From contig RFOC01000029.1 of the NCBI GenBank assembly GCA_009926815.1, positions 1 to 15,054 on the forward strand: DNA of 15,054 nucleotides. Direction: 5' to 3'. The notes beneath the pieces are model-generated. The model was not told where the DNA came from. It did no database searches and saw only the letters and a list, made by a program, of their open reading frames with translations. The stretch's first letter is position 1. Each line of letters starts with the position of its first letter. Position numbers and translations under genes: made by a program. Shown piece by piece: positions 1-7,277 of the stretch. The DNA comes from Planctomycetota bacterium. GTDB taxonomy: Bacteria; Planctomycetota; Phycisphaerae; Phycisphaerales; SM1A02.

Positions 1-59
1 AGCACGAAGACGTTCTTCGTCCAGTCACCGGGTCGCAGCAGTCGCAGCCAGGGTCCCAT
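1..59 (-). CDS. UbiA-like prenyltransferase, N-terminal fragment
   Basis: Only the first 19 full codons lie in the window; the gene runs off the left edge. Read leftward from the ATG at 59-57 it gives MGPWLRLLRPGDWTKNVFV. The pattern LLRP-x2-WTKN-x-FV just after the start is typical of UbiA-superfamily integral-membrane prenyltransferases, especially the decaprenyl-phosphate phosphoribosyltransferase-like branch, which transfers a polar group to or from a polyprenyl phosphate in the membrane. The catalytic DXXXD motifs would lie outside the window. Upstream, AGAGG sits 4 nt before the ATG and could be a weak ribosome site; a TAGAGG box overlaps it. The gene is divergent from sdhB with 75 bp between start codons. 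The family call rests on about 20 residues, so the exact substrate is not assignable. Confidence 0.5.
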   Translation of the reverse strand, partial: MGPWLRLLRPGDWTKNVFV

Positions 60-99
60 GGGGCCTCTATCGGCCGGATTCGGCCCGGTTCGCCAGCAG

Positions 100-128
100 G
101 TGACCGACCGCGGCGGCCCGAATAGCAT
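100..128 (+). promoter_or_regulatory. Putative sdhB promoter (GTGACC - 17 nt - TAGCAT), leaderless type
   Basis: A -35-like GTGACC at 100-105 (4 of 6 matches to TTGACA) is followed after 17 nt by TAGCAT at 123-128. The last T of the -10 box is 6 nt from the A of the sdhB ATG, so transcription would begin at or next to the start codon. No Shine-Dalgarno sequence is present. Confidence 0.5.
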
Positions 129-134
129 CGCCCC

Positions 135-938
135 ATGGTCGCCCCGAAGTCCGACGCCCCCGCCCGCACCGTCACCGTGAAGGTGGTCCGCCAGGACGGC
201 CCCAACGCCACCCGCCGCACCGAGACCTACCGCGTGCCCGTGGAGCCCGGCGCGAACATCATCAGCCTGCTGCAGTGGATCGCCGCCCATCCCACCACCG
301 TGGATGGCAAGGCCAGCAGCCCCGTCGTCTACGACAGCGGCTGCCTGGAGGAGGTCTGCGGCAGCTGCACCATGGTCATCAACGGCCGCGTGCGGCAGAG
401 CTGCTCGGCCCTGGTCGACCAGGTGGCCGACGAGACCGGCACCATCACCCTGGAGCCCATGAGCAAGTTCCCGGTGGTTCGGGACCTGAGCGTGGACCGC
501 AGCCGCCTCTTCCACAACCTGAAGCGCGTGAAGGCCTGGGTGCCCGTCGATGGGACCTACGCCCTTGGCGCCGGACCCAAGGACACCCCCGCCGGGCAGG
601 AGCAGCGCTACGTGATGAGCACCTGCATGAGCTGCGGCTGCTGCCTGGAGGCCTGTCCGCAGTTCACCCAGGAACCCGACGCGACCAGGTGGGACACCAG
701 CTTCGTGGGCGCCCACGCCATCAACCAGGCGAGGCTCTTCAACAGCCACCCCACCGGTGCCACGCTGGCGGACGAGCGGCTCGACACGCTCATGGGTCCA
801 GGCGGCGTGAACGACTGCGGCAACGCCCAGAACTGCGTGAAGGTCTGCCCGAAGGAGATCCCGCTGACGGAGAGCATCGCCACCATCGGCCGACAGGCCA
901 CGGTGCGCGGCATCAAGCGCTTCCTGACCGGGAAGTGA
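135..938 (+). CDS. sdhB: Succinate dehydrogenase / fumarate reductase iron-sulfur subunit
   Basis: This is the electron-transfer subunit of complex II, passing electrons from the flavoprotein SdhA to the membrane quinone site. At 267 residues it matches the usual 230-270. The N-terminal ferredoxin-type domain has the [2Fe-2S] ligands C70, C75, C78 and C90 in GCLEEVCGSC...QSC. The C-terminal domain has CMSCGCCLEACP (C164, C167, C170, C174) and DCGNAQNCVKVCP (C228, C234, C238), which supply the [4Fe-4S] and [3Fe-4S] clusters. The closing pattern NCVKVCPKEIPL resembles Bacillus-type and other non-proteobacterial SdhB. The ATG at 135 is the first start after an in-frame TAG at 123-125, and there is no Shine-Dalgarno site. 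No sdhA or membrane-anchor gene is adjacent, so the subunit is encoded alone here. Its stop codon abuts the stop of the convergent gene with no gap. Confidence 0.95.
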   Translation: MVAPKSDAPARTVTVKVVRQDGPNATRRTETYRVPVEPGANIISLLQWIAAHPTTVDGKASSPVVYDSGCLEEVCGSCTMVINGRVRQSCSALVDQVADETGTITLEPMSKFPVVRDLSVDRSRLFHNLKRVKAWVPVDGTYALGAGPKDTPAGQEQRYVMSTCMSCGCCLEACPQFTQEPDATRWDTSFVGAHAINQARLFNSHPTGATLADERLDTLMGPGGVNDCGNAQNCVKVCPKEIPLTESIATIGRQATVRGIKRFLTGK

Positions 939-1766
939 TCAGCGCGCCATCCGCGTGCGGCGAGGCTCACCCGCCTCCACGCGCTCGATGGACATGGCCA
1001 GTCCGGTGTCCGGGCTCACCTCGAGCAGCACGCCGTGCACGCGGTTCTCGCCGGTGCCCACCTCGTACTGCACGGGCATGGCCGTGGTCATGTGATGCAC
1101 CACGCGGCTGGCGTCGCGGCCGATCACGCCGTCGTGCGGTCCGCACATGCCCATGTCGCTGATGAACGCGGTGCCGCCCGGCAGCAGCCGCTCGTCGGAC
1201 GTCTGCACGTGCGTGTGCGAGCCCACCACCGCGGCCACGCGGCCATCGAGGTGATGGGCCAGGGCCGCCTTCTCGCTGGTGGCCTCCATGTGGGCCTCGA
1301 TCACCACCACCGGGCGGCGGTCGGGCAGGCTCCGCAGCAGCCCGTCACAGGCGGCGAAGGGATCATCCGCCGGCATGGGGAACATGATGCGGCCCAGCAC
1401 CGTGGCCACGAAGATGTCCCGCGTGCGCTCGCCGGCCGCCGGAATGCGCACGAACCGCTTGCCCGGCGCCTTCTCCGACAGGTTCAGCGGCCGCAGGATG
1501 GGCTCGGCCGGATCCTCAAGCGTCTGCGTGATGCGGGCGTCCTTGTAGACGTGGTCTCCCAGCGTCACGGCGTCGGCCCCGGCCTCCCGCAGCGACCGGT
1601 AGAGGTCGGCGGTGATGCCGGACCCGTTGCGGATGTTCTCGCCGTTGACCACCACGGCATCGGCCGCCAGCTTCGCGCGGAGTTCAGGCAGGTGCTTCTG
1701 CACCGCCGATCGCCCGGGCGCCCCCACCACGTCACCGAGGAAGAGGATGCGGATCGGTCGTGCCAT
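939..1766 (-). CDS. YmdB/TIGR00282-family metallophosphoesterase
   Basis: 275 residues, the usual length for the YmdB family of dinuclear-metal phosphoesterases. The Bacillus subtilis member is a 2',3'-cyclic-nucleotide phosphodiesterase. Metal-site motifs appear in order: LGDVVG (D12), NGEN (E43, N44), LGDH (D71, H72), EAHMEATSEK (H159) and GSHTHVQT (H184, H186). Most family members have GNH at the third motif; here it is GDH, so one metal ligand is Asp instead of Asn. No signal peptide is visible and the protein is expected in the cytoplasm. The start ATG at 1766 has no Shine-Dalgarno sequence but a TAGAGT box lies 6 nt upstream. It converges on sdhB and diverges from the DUF3553-type gene. 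The family is secure; the physiological substrate is not known from sequence. Confidence 0.9.
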   Translation of the reverse strand: MARPIRILFLGDVVGAPGRSAVQKHLPELRAKLAADAVVVNGENIRNGSGITADLYRSLREAGADAVTLGDHVYKDARITQTLEDPAEPILRPLNLSEKAPGKRFVRIPAAGERTRDIFVATVLGRIMFPMPADDPFAACDGLLRSLPDRRPVVVIEAHMEATSEKAALAHHLDGRVAAVVGSHTHVQTSDERLLPGGTAFISDMGMCGPHDGVIGRDASRVVHHMTTAMPVQYEVGTGENRVHGVLLEVSPDTGLAMSIERVEAGEPRRTRMAR

Positions 1767-2473
1767 CGCTACACTCTACCCAAGGCCGCGGCCGGACGAA
1801 TCCGCCGCGCCTGACCCGAGAACCTGAAGCAGCAAGCCATGGGCATGACCGCAAGATCGGTGACAAGGTGCGTTCGAGCAAGCGTCCCGAATGGGGCGAG
1901 GGCTCGATCATGAAGCTCGAGGCCATCACCTTCCAGGGCAAGACCGACCAGAGCATCTACGTGCGGTTCGCCGCCGTGGGCGTGAAGACGCTGCTGGCCA
2001 GCGCCGCCGACCTGGTGCCGGCGGACGGGTCCGGCGGCGACATCCTGAGCACGATCCACCGCCCCACCACCCTGAGCGACGTGGAGTCCAGCCGCGAATC
2101 CGGCTGGCTGGGGGCCATCGATCGCCGCAAGCCCGAGGAGATCATGACCTCGCTGCCGCCGGCGGCCACGGATCCGTTCCTGAGCCTTCGCAAGCGGCTG
2201 GAGAACACGCTCAGCCTCTACCGGTTCGACGGAGCCTCCGCCCGCCTCATCGACTGGGCGGTGGCCCAGAGCGGCATGAACGACCCACTGAGCCGCTTCA
2301 ACCGGCAGGAGCTTGAGGAGCTGTTCAAGCGATGGAAGTTCGAGCTCGACGCCCACCTGACCCGCCTCATGGGCGAGGCTCGCCGGGAGCCCGAGGCCAT
2401 GGGCGCTGCCCTGGCCAAGGCCCCTCCCGCCGCCCAGAAGGCCGTCCAGCGGCTGCAGGGCATGATTCGATAG
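1760..2473 (+). CDS. DUF3553-type protein, function unknown
   Basis: The N-terminal part reads GDKVRSSKRPEWGEGSI, then a beta-rich stretch ending in VKTLLASAADLV. This matches the small SH3-like DUF3553 fold, whose hallmark is G-D-x-V...EWG-x-G. It is loosely related to the CarD/Mfd RNA-polymerase-interaction fold. The remaining ~130 residues have no fold I recognise. They include DPFLSLRKRLENTLSLYRF and FNRQELEELFKRWKFELDAHL, probably helical. The 5' end is uncertain. The only in-frame ATG (1760) overlaps the start of the divergent gene. The ~30 codons before DRKIGDK have clearly lower third-position GC than the rest, so they are probably not coding. The GTG at 1868, with GGTGA 4 nt upstream, would cut into the conserved domain. 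ATGs at 1840 and 1846 are one frame off. Gene presence is well supported; the start is not. It is followed after 110 bp by a small gene on the same strand. Confidence 0.75.
   Translation: MPSLHSTQGRGRTNPPRLTREPEAASHGHDRKIGDKVRSSKRPEWGEGSIMKLEAITFQGKTDQSIYVRFAAVGVKTLLASAADLVPADGSGGDILSTIHRPTTLSDVESSRESGWLGAIDRRKPEEIMTSLPPAATDPFLSLRKRLENTLSLYRFDGASARLIDWAVAQSGMNDPLSRFNRQELEELFKRWKFELDAHLTRLMGEARREPEAMGAALAKAPPAAQKAVQRLQGMIR
1773..1778 (-). promoter_or_regulatory. Putative -10 box (TAGAGT) of the metallophosphoesterase gene
   Basis: On the minus strand TAGAGT ends 6 nt before the ATG at 1766, giving a start site at or next to the initiation codon. No convincing -35 is seen at 16-18 nt. On the plus strand an overlapping TACACT (1770-1775) could be the -10 box of the divergent gene. 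Confidence 0.4.
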
Positions 2474-2570
2474 ATCGGCGTTCCGTCTGCTCCGGCGGAC
2501 TCCCCCGCGTTCGGGCCACCTTCGTCACACACGCCTTGCACCGGCGTCCGGGGATAGCCATGGTGCACCC

Positions 2571-2575
2571 GGAGG
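2571..2575 (+). promoter_or_regulatory. Ribosome binding site GGAGG for the 69-residue protein
   Basis: GGAGG lies 8 nt before the ATG at 2584. It selects this start over the in-frame ATG at 2560, whose coding region would contain the site, and over longer upstream extensions. Confidence 0.7.
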
Positions 2576-2583
2576 TTCGACGC

Positions 2584-2793
2584 ATGGAGACGAAGCTGCG
2601 CGAGGCATTGGAGGAACTTCGGAAGCTCTGGGGCAGCCCAGCCACGCCGGCCGAGGCTCGACCGGGCATCCTGGAGCGACTGGACCAGCTCTCCATGCTG
2701 ATCGCGTACCAGGGCTTCGATCTGGAGGCCACGCGTCGCGAGAACGACATCCTTCGCCGGACGCTGCGCGACCGCAGATCCCGCCGGGGCTGA
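2584..2793 (+). CDS. Small coiled-coil protein, function unknown
   Basis: 69 residues from the ATG fixed by the GGAGG at 2571-2575. The sequence is charged and helical. METKLREALEELRKLW opens with heptad-like leucines. A Pro/Ala linker (about residues 18-27) leads to a second helix, ILERLDQLSMLIAYQGFDLEATRREN, and an Arg-rich tail ending RDRRSRRG. No signal peptide or membrane segment is visible. I do not recognise the family. The basic tail and helical body would suit a nucleic-acid-associated or scaffolding role, but that is a guess. It lies 110 bp after the DUF3553-type gene on the same strand, and one base separates its stop from that of the convergent helicase gene. Third-position GC is high, as in neighbouring genes. 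Confidence 0.65.
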   Translation: METKLREALEELRKLWGSPATPAEARPGILERLDQLSMLIAYQGFDLEATRRENDILRRTLRDRRSRRG

Positions 2794-2794
2794 A

Positions 2795-5700
2795 TCAGCC
2801 GGCCTCATCGGAGCAGGCCGCCCAGGCACGCTCCAGATCCCGCACGCGAGGCCATGGTCCACCGCCACGGGCGTGAAGACCAAGCCCCGCCTCGAGCACC
2901 ATCTCGCGAAACCTCCGTCCGGCAAGTCCGGGCGGCGCCTTCGTGCGGCCGATCTCCTGCCACGCCTGCAGGGCCTCGAGTGACTGACGCACCGCGACGG
3001 CCCCGCCACCTCCAAGGCGCTGCACTCGATCGACGCAGGCCTGAAGCAACTCGGGGAGTCTCTGGAAGAGCCGGGGGCTGGATCGCTCCAGACCCTCGGG
3101 GCCCAGGAGCCACTCCATCTCGTGGCGCGTGCGATCGACCAGATCGGACCAGTCCGCGGGAGAGGGCCGGTCGAGTTCACCGCGGATGCGCTCGGCCGCG
3201 CGCGAGGCACCCTCCAGGACCCGCAGCACCGTCCGCGACGCCGCCAGCAGTCCCGCCCCGCCCCGATCGATACACGCCTGAAGTTCCTGCTCCGAGCGCG
3301 GCCAGGCGCCCTCGCCCACGCAGGCGATCTGCACGGAACGCACCGCCGCCGCATGCACCAGTCCCGCCGGCGAACCCAGGCCGCGGGCACTCCACTGCAG
3401 GGGCTGGAAGCCCGGATCGAAGTCCAGATGGTGCTGCACCTGGCTGCGCAGCCTCGCGTGCATCCAATGCAGGGTGGCGGCCTCCAGCCGAGTCACCGCC
3501 TCCGATGCCGTGCCGCACCAGACGCTCTCCACGCCATCGTTCACGGCGGCCAGCGTGCCCCAGACCCGCATCACGCCCAGCGAGTGAGCCACCTCCAGCG
3601 GCACGGGAAGCGTTGGTGCGAATGCCGGCCACCCCTCCTGCCGCTGGCCGCACCAGCGCCCCTGCTCGAACGCTCGCATCAGTGCCTCGCGCGCCGTGGC
3701 CAGTTCGCCGGCCAGTTCGTGACGGAAGCGCTCCAGATCGCGGCCCTCGGCACGCACGCGATCGCCGTGCATGATGCGAAGGCGCGGCAGCAGGTGCTGC
3801 GGCACAGCGTTCATGTCGAAATCGGTGGCCACGATCTCGAGCCCCGAGGCCGCGGCGAGATGACGGGCCAGCAAGGCGCGAAGCGGGCCATCGGCGGGCT
3901 GGTGCGCCTGCAGGAAGCCCTCGCTGAACTCCTCCACGGGCTGGAAGCGGACCCGCACGCGCTTGGGCAGCGAGCGGATGAGCGCCTGCACCAGCTCGCC
4001 GCGGCGGCCAGGCACCGACCACTCCAGCAGGCCGGCATCCACGTCGCCCATCGCCACCAGCGGCACGGTGACGGTCATGCCGTCATCCACGGTGCCGGGG
4101 GCATGCCGATAGGCCACCGCGAACTCGCCCGCGGCCGTGGCCAGGGCACGCGGGAAGGCCTCGTCATCGGCGACATCGGTGACCAGATCGCTCCGCTGCA
4201 TCAGCAGCATGGAGGGCTGGCGAGCCTCGGCCCCCGTCCGCCATCGCTCGAAGTCCGGACGACTGTGCACGCTGGCGGGCACGCGGGCGTCATAGAAGGC
4301 GTAGGCCGACTCCGCGTCCGCCAGCAGGTCGCTTCGGCGACGGGCCTGTGCCCAGGCCTCGGCCTGATCGCGCATGTCGCGGTTTGCGCGAAGGAATCCC
4401 GCCTCCATGCCCAGCTGCTCCTCCACCAGCGCGCTGCGGATGAACACCACCCGCGCCTCCACGGGGTTCACCGGTCCGTAGGGCACGCGCCGCCGCTCGA
4501 CCAGATCCAGCTGACCCATGCTCACCCGCTCCCAGGCGGCCACCTGACCGGTCTCCATGACCCAGTGCGGCTCGCTGAGCGTGCGCTTCATCAGGTGCGG
4601 GGCGGCCCGCTCCACCCAGGTGGGCTGGATCCGCGCCACCACGCGCGCCTGCCGGCGGCCGGTGTCGACCACCTCGAGCGCCACCACCCACGGCGGCTGG
4701 CTCCGGGCCAGACCGCTGCGCGGGTGCAGCGTGAAGGTGCTGCCATCGGCCAGCCGGTACAGGCCGTCGCGGCCCTTGAGCGCGACCTGCGAGGCGTAGC
4801 CCGCCAGCACCGCCCGATGCACCGCCGAGGCGCGCCACACGGCATGATCGGGGCCGGGATCCAGCTCCAGGCGCTCGCGCAGCAGGCGATCGAGTTGCCG
4901 CCGAACGTCGGTCCATTCGCGCAGCCTTCGGTGCGAAAGATGACGCTCGCGGCACCATCGCTTGAGCGCCGACGAGCCCAGCGCGCCCTGCGCTTCCTGC
5001 CAGGCCTGCCAGAGACGAAGGGCCCCGATCAGGTCGCCCTCGCCATCGCGGAAGGGCTGGTGCGCCAGGTCCGCTTCCTGCGCCTTCTCGGGCGGACGCT
5101 CGCGCGGATCCACCGCACTCAGCCATGCCGCCAGCGTGAGGGCCGCGGCGCCGCACTCCAGGCGCACGCCCTCCAGCAGCACGCGAGCCACGCGCGGGTC
5201 CACCGGCAGTCTGGCCATCTGCCTGCCCAGGCGAGTGAGTTCGCCGCGCGCACCCACGGCACCGATCTCGCGAAGGGTCTCCTCGGCCTCGTGCAACCGC
5301 CGCTCGCCGGGCGGATCGATGAAGGGAAACTTCGCGGGATCCCCCAGGCCCAGGTCCTTCATGCGAAGCACCACGCCCGCCAGGTTCGATCGCAGGATCT
5401 CGGGCGGCACGGCGTCGGCGCGGGCGGCGAAGTCGGCCTGGTCAAAGAGCCGCACGCACACGCCGGGGGCCACGCGGCCGGCACGACCCTTGCGCTGCTC
5501 AAGCGAGGCCTTGGCCGCGGGCTCCACCAGCAGGCGCTGCACGCGGCTTCGGCTGCTCCACCGGCTCAGGCGGACCAGGCCCGCATCGACCACCCAGCGA
5601 ATGCCGGGCACGGTGAGACTGGTCTCGGCCACGTTGGTGGCCACGGTCACGCGGCGACGCGAGCCCCCGGCGATGGCCCGATCCTGATCGGCATCGCCCA

Positions 5701-6529
5701 GGCGACCGAAGAGCGGAAGCACATCCACGTCCCGGCAGGCGGCGCGGCCGCGAAGCGTCTCCACCGCCTCCATGATCTCCCGCTCGCCGGGCAGGAACAC
5801 GAGCACGTCGCCGGGCCCTTCCTGCAGGCATGACTCCACGGCATCGGCGATCACCGGCGCGTCGGCGGGCTCGCCCTCGGCGGGCGCACACCATCGCACC
5901 TCCACAGGGAAGAGCCGCCCGGGAATGCTGAGCACGGGCGCCCCGCCGAAGGCCGCGGCCAGACGATCGGCCTCCATGGTGGCGCTGGCCAGCACCAGCC
6001 GAAGTTCCGGTCGGCGCGGCAGGATGCCCCGCAGCGAGCCCAGCAGGAAGTCCACGTTCAGGCTGCGCTCGTGCACCTCGTCGATCACGATGGCGTCGTA
6101 ACGACGAAGCAGGCGGTCCTGCGCCAGCTGGGCCAGCAGCACGCCGTCGGTGAGCACCCGCAGCCGCGTGGTCTGGTCGCTGCGGTCATCGAAGCGCACC
6201 TGGCAACCCACCACGCTTCCAAGCGGCACGGAGAGCTCGCTGGCGATGCGGGCGGCCGTGGCGCGGGCGGCCAGGCGGCGGGGCTGGGTGTGGGCGATCT
6301 CGCCCGCCACCCCGTAGCCCAGTTCAAGCAGCATCTTGGGCAGCTGGGTGGTCTTGCCGCTGCCGGTGTCGGCCTGCACCACCACCACCTGATGGGCCCG
6401 GATGGCGTCCAGGATCTCCTGCCGCCGGGCCGCCACGGGCAGTTCGGCTGGATAGCGGGGCTCCACCACCGCTGCCGCGCGGATGGCTCGTCTTCGCTCG
6501 TGGGCCTCGCTCACCCGTGCCTGGGACAT
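2795..6529 (-). CDS. hrpA: ATP-dependent RNA helicase HrpA
   Basis: 1244 residues, close to the ~1300 of E. coli HrpA, a DEAH-family 3'-5' helicase that unwinds RNA and acts on mRNA and stalled ribosomes in the cytoplasm. Motifs in order: Walker A DTGSGKTTQ (residues 54-62), TQPRRLAA (81-88, motif Ia), IDEVHERS (149-156, motif II), SAT (182-184, motif III), VFLPGEREI (244-252, motif IV), TNVAETSLTVPGI (298-310, motif V) and QRKGRAGR (345-352, motif VI). Winged-helix and ratchet-like regions follow, then a long C-terminal extension containing the DUF3418-type region typical of HrpA and absent from the shorter HrpB. Motif II reads DEVH where E. coli HrpA has DEAH. The ATG at 6529 lacks a Shine-Dalgarno site but has TAGCAT 6 nt upstream. 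It diverges from a small membrane-protein gene. Confidence 0.95.
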   Translation of the reverse strand: MSQARVSEAHERRRAIRAAAVVEPRYPAELPVAARRQEILDAIRAHQVVVVQADTGSGKTTQLPKMLLELGYGVAGEIAHTQPRRLAARATAARIASELSVPLGSVVGCQVRFDDRSDQTTRLRVLTDGVLLAQLAQDRLLRRYDAIVIDEVHERSLNVDFLLGSLRGILPRRPELRLVLASATMEADRLAAAFGGAPVLSIPGRLFPVEVRWCAPAEGEPADAPVIADAVESCLQEGPGDVLVFLPGEREIMEAVETLRGRAACRDVDVLPLFGRLGDADQDRAIAGGSRRRVTVATNVAETSLTVPGIRWVVDAGLVRLSRWSSRSRVQRLLVEPAAKASLEQRKGRAGRVAPGVCVRLFDQADFAARADAVPPEILRSNLAGVVLRMKDLGLGDPAKFPFIDPPGERRLHEAEETLREIGAVGARGELTRLGRQMARLPVDPRVARVLLEGVRLECGAAALTLAAWLSAVDPRERPPEKAQEADLAHQPFRDGEGDLIGALRLWQAWQEAQGALGSSALKRWCRERHLSHRRLREWTDVRRQLDRLLRERLELDPGPDHAVWRASAVHRAVLAGYASQVALKGRDGLYRLADGSTFTLHPRSGLARSQPPWVVALEVVDTGRRQARVVARIQPTWVERAAPHLMKRTLSEPHWVMETGQVAAWERVSMGQLDLVERRRVPYGPVNPVEARVVFIRSALVEEQLGMEAGFLRANRDMRDQAEAWAQARRRSDLLADAESAYAFYDARVPASVHSRPDFERWRTGAEARQPSMLLMQRSDLVTDVADDEAFPRALATAAGEFAVAYRHAPGTVDDGMTVTVPLVAMGDVDAGLLEWSVPGRRGELVQALIRSLPKRVRVRFQPVEEFSEGFLQAHQPADGPLRALLARHLAAASGLEIVATDFDMNAVPQHLLPRLRIMHGDRVRAEGRDLERFRHELAGELATAREALMRAFEQGRWCGQRQEGWPAFAPTLPVPLEVAHSLGVMRVWGTLAAVNDGVESVWCGTASEAVTRLEAATLHWMHARLRSQVQHHLDFDPGFQPLQWSARGLGSPAGLVHAAAVRSVQIACVGEGAWPRSEQELQACIDRGGAGLLAASRTVLRVLEGASRAAERIRGELDRPSPADWSDLVDRTRHEMEWLLGPEGLERSSPRLFQRLPELLQACVDRVQRLGGGGAVAVRQSLEALQAWQEIGRTKAPPGLAGRRFREMVLEAGLGLHARGGGPWPRVRDLERAWAACSDEAG

Positions 6530-6535
6530 GGCCGG

Positions 6536-6541
6536 ATGCTA
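6536..6541 (-). promoter_or_regulatory. Putative -10 box (TAGCAT) of hrpA, leaderless type
   Basis: TAGCAT on the minus strand is identical to the box before sdhB and sits at the identical distance, 6 nt, from the ATG at 6529. No clear -35 was found at 16-18 nt. Confidence 0.45.
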
Positions 6542-6646
6542 GGGGTGCGGGGAGATGATGCGCGAGGTCGCGACGCCCGCCTCGATCATTGCCGCTGTCG
6601 CTGTGCGATGGCCGCAGGTCAAGCTGCCCGCCGACGTCGCTGAAGG

Positions 6647-6675
6647 CTGACCGATCCTGCATCCGGCCGTACCCT
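6647..6675 (+). promoter_or_regulatory. Putative promoter (CTGACC - 17 nt - TACCCT) of the three-helix membrane protein gene
   Basis: CTGACC at 6647-6652 and TACCCT at 6670-6675 are separated by 17 nt. The -10 box ends 7 nt before the GTG at 6683, so the transcript would be leaderless. This supports the GTG start over the ATG at 6707. Confidence 0.45.
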
Positions 6676-6682
6676 TCCCGGG

Positions 6683-7105
6683 GTGAACCTCGGCGGCAGG
6701 ATCTTCATGAAGTACCAGCACGGTCCGGAGGACGGCGATCCGCCACCGCAGGATTTCTGGGAGTCGCGGTGGTTCACGGCGTTGCTGGTGGTGCTGAATC
6801 TGGGCGTGTGCGGAGCAATCTGGCTGGGTCTTGGCTCCGCGACGCATGCCCGGGTGGTGCAACTGTCGCTCCTGGGCTGGGCCGGACTTCTGCTGATCGG
6901 CTCATGGATCATGAGCCCCGATTCGGCGGGCGAGCATGTGCTGGTCCGCAATCCATTCGCCAGGTTCATGATGCGTTCGCTGGAAACCAGCACGTTCACG
7001 CAGAGCTACCGCACGTCGGCCCGCCGGACGCTCTTCCAGATCCTGGTGACGCTGACCTACATCGGCATCGTCGCGCTGCACCTGCGAGCCCGAGGGGTGG
7101 CCTGA
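6683..7105 (+). CDS. Small integral membrane protein with three predicted helices, function unknown
   Basis: 140 residues from GTG 6683, or 132 from ATG 6707. An acidic, Pro-rich N-terminus (residues 10-29) precedes three hydrophobic segments: about 30-50 (WFTALLVVLNLGVCGAIWLG), 58-76 (VVQLSLLGWAGLLLIGSWI) and 117-134 (LFQILVTLTYIGIVALHL). Between helices 2 and 3 lies a conserved-looking polar loop with RNPFARFMMRSLETST. I do not recognise a family and see no catalytic motif. The GTG start is favoured because a TACCCT box lies 7 nt upstream, as for other genes here. The ATG at 6707 has only a weak AGGA about 7 nt before it. The gene is monocistronic: hrpA diverges from it, and the next gene has its own promoter. 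Confidence 0.7.
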   Translation: MNLGGRIFMKYQHGPEDGDPPPQDFWESRWFTALLVVLNLGVCGAIWLGLGSATHARVVQLSLLGWAGLLLIGSWIMSPDSAGEHVLVRNPFARFMMRSLETSTFTQSYRTSARRTLFQILVTLTYIGIVALHLRARGVA

Positions 7106-7233
7106 GGCGGAGAGCGGCCGCCACTGATCTCTCCATGCGGCGCCTGCCCACCCCGTCCGGGAACACCACGATCGAACTTGCTCCAGTCCGGAGCGCGATC
7201 CGACCGATCTTCCATTCGAACGCCGCACGTCCG

Positions 7234-7263
7234 TTGACCGCGCGTCCGATGCGTCGATAGACT
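7234..7263 (+). promoter_or_regulatory. Promoter TTGACC - 18 nt - TAGACT upstream of the secreted-protein/efflux cluster
   Basis: TTGACC at 7234-7239 (5 of 6 to the sigma-70 -35) and TAGACT at 7258-7263 (4 of 6 to TATAAT) are 18 nt apart. The expected start near 7270 leaves a short leader containing GGAG (7274-7277) before the GTG at 7284. Both hexamers recur exactly before the tRNA unit at 14810-14837. Confidence 0.7.
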
Positions 7264-7273
7264 GACGGTGTCC

Positions 7274-7277
7274 GGAG
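7274..7277 (+). promoter_or_regulatory. Ribosome binding site GGAG for the secreted protein
   Basis: GGAG, 6 nt before GTG 7284, decides this GTG as the start. The resulting N-terminus is a well-formed signal peptide. Confidence 0.65.

Noticed and set aside
275..1162. 295-codon open frame overlapping sdhB and the phosphoesterase gene
   Set aside because: It is out of frame with two conserved genes and Arg/Pro/His rich, a typical GC artefact.
3122..5833. 903-codon open frame antisense to hrpA
   Set aside because: It is a high-GC shadow: the composition is His/Gln/Arg/Ala rich without domain structure, and it lies entirely within a clearly conserved helicase gene.
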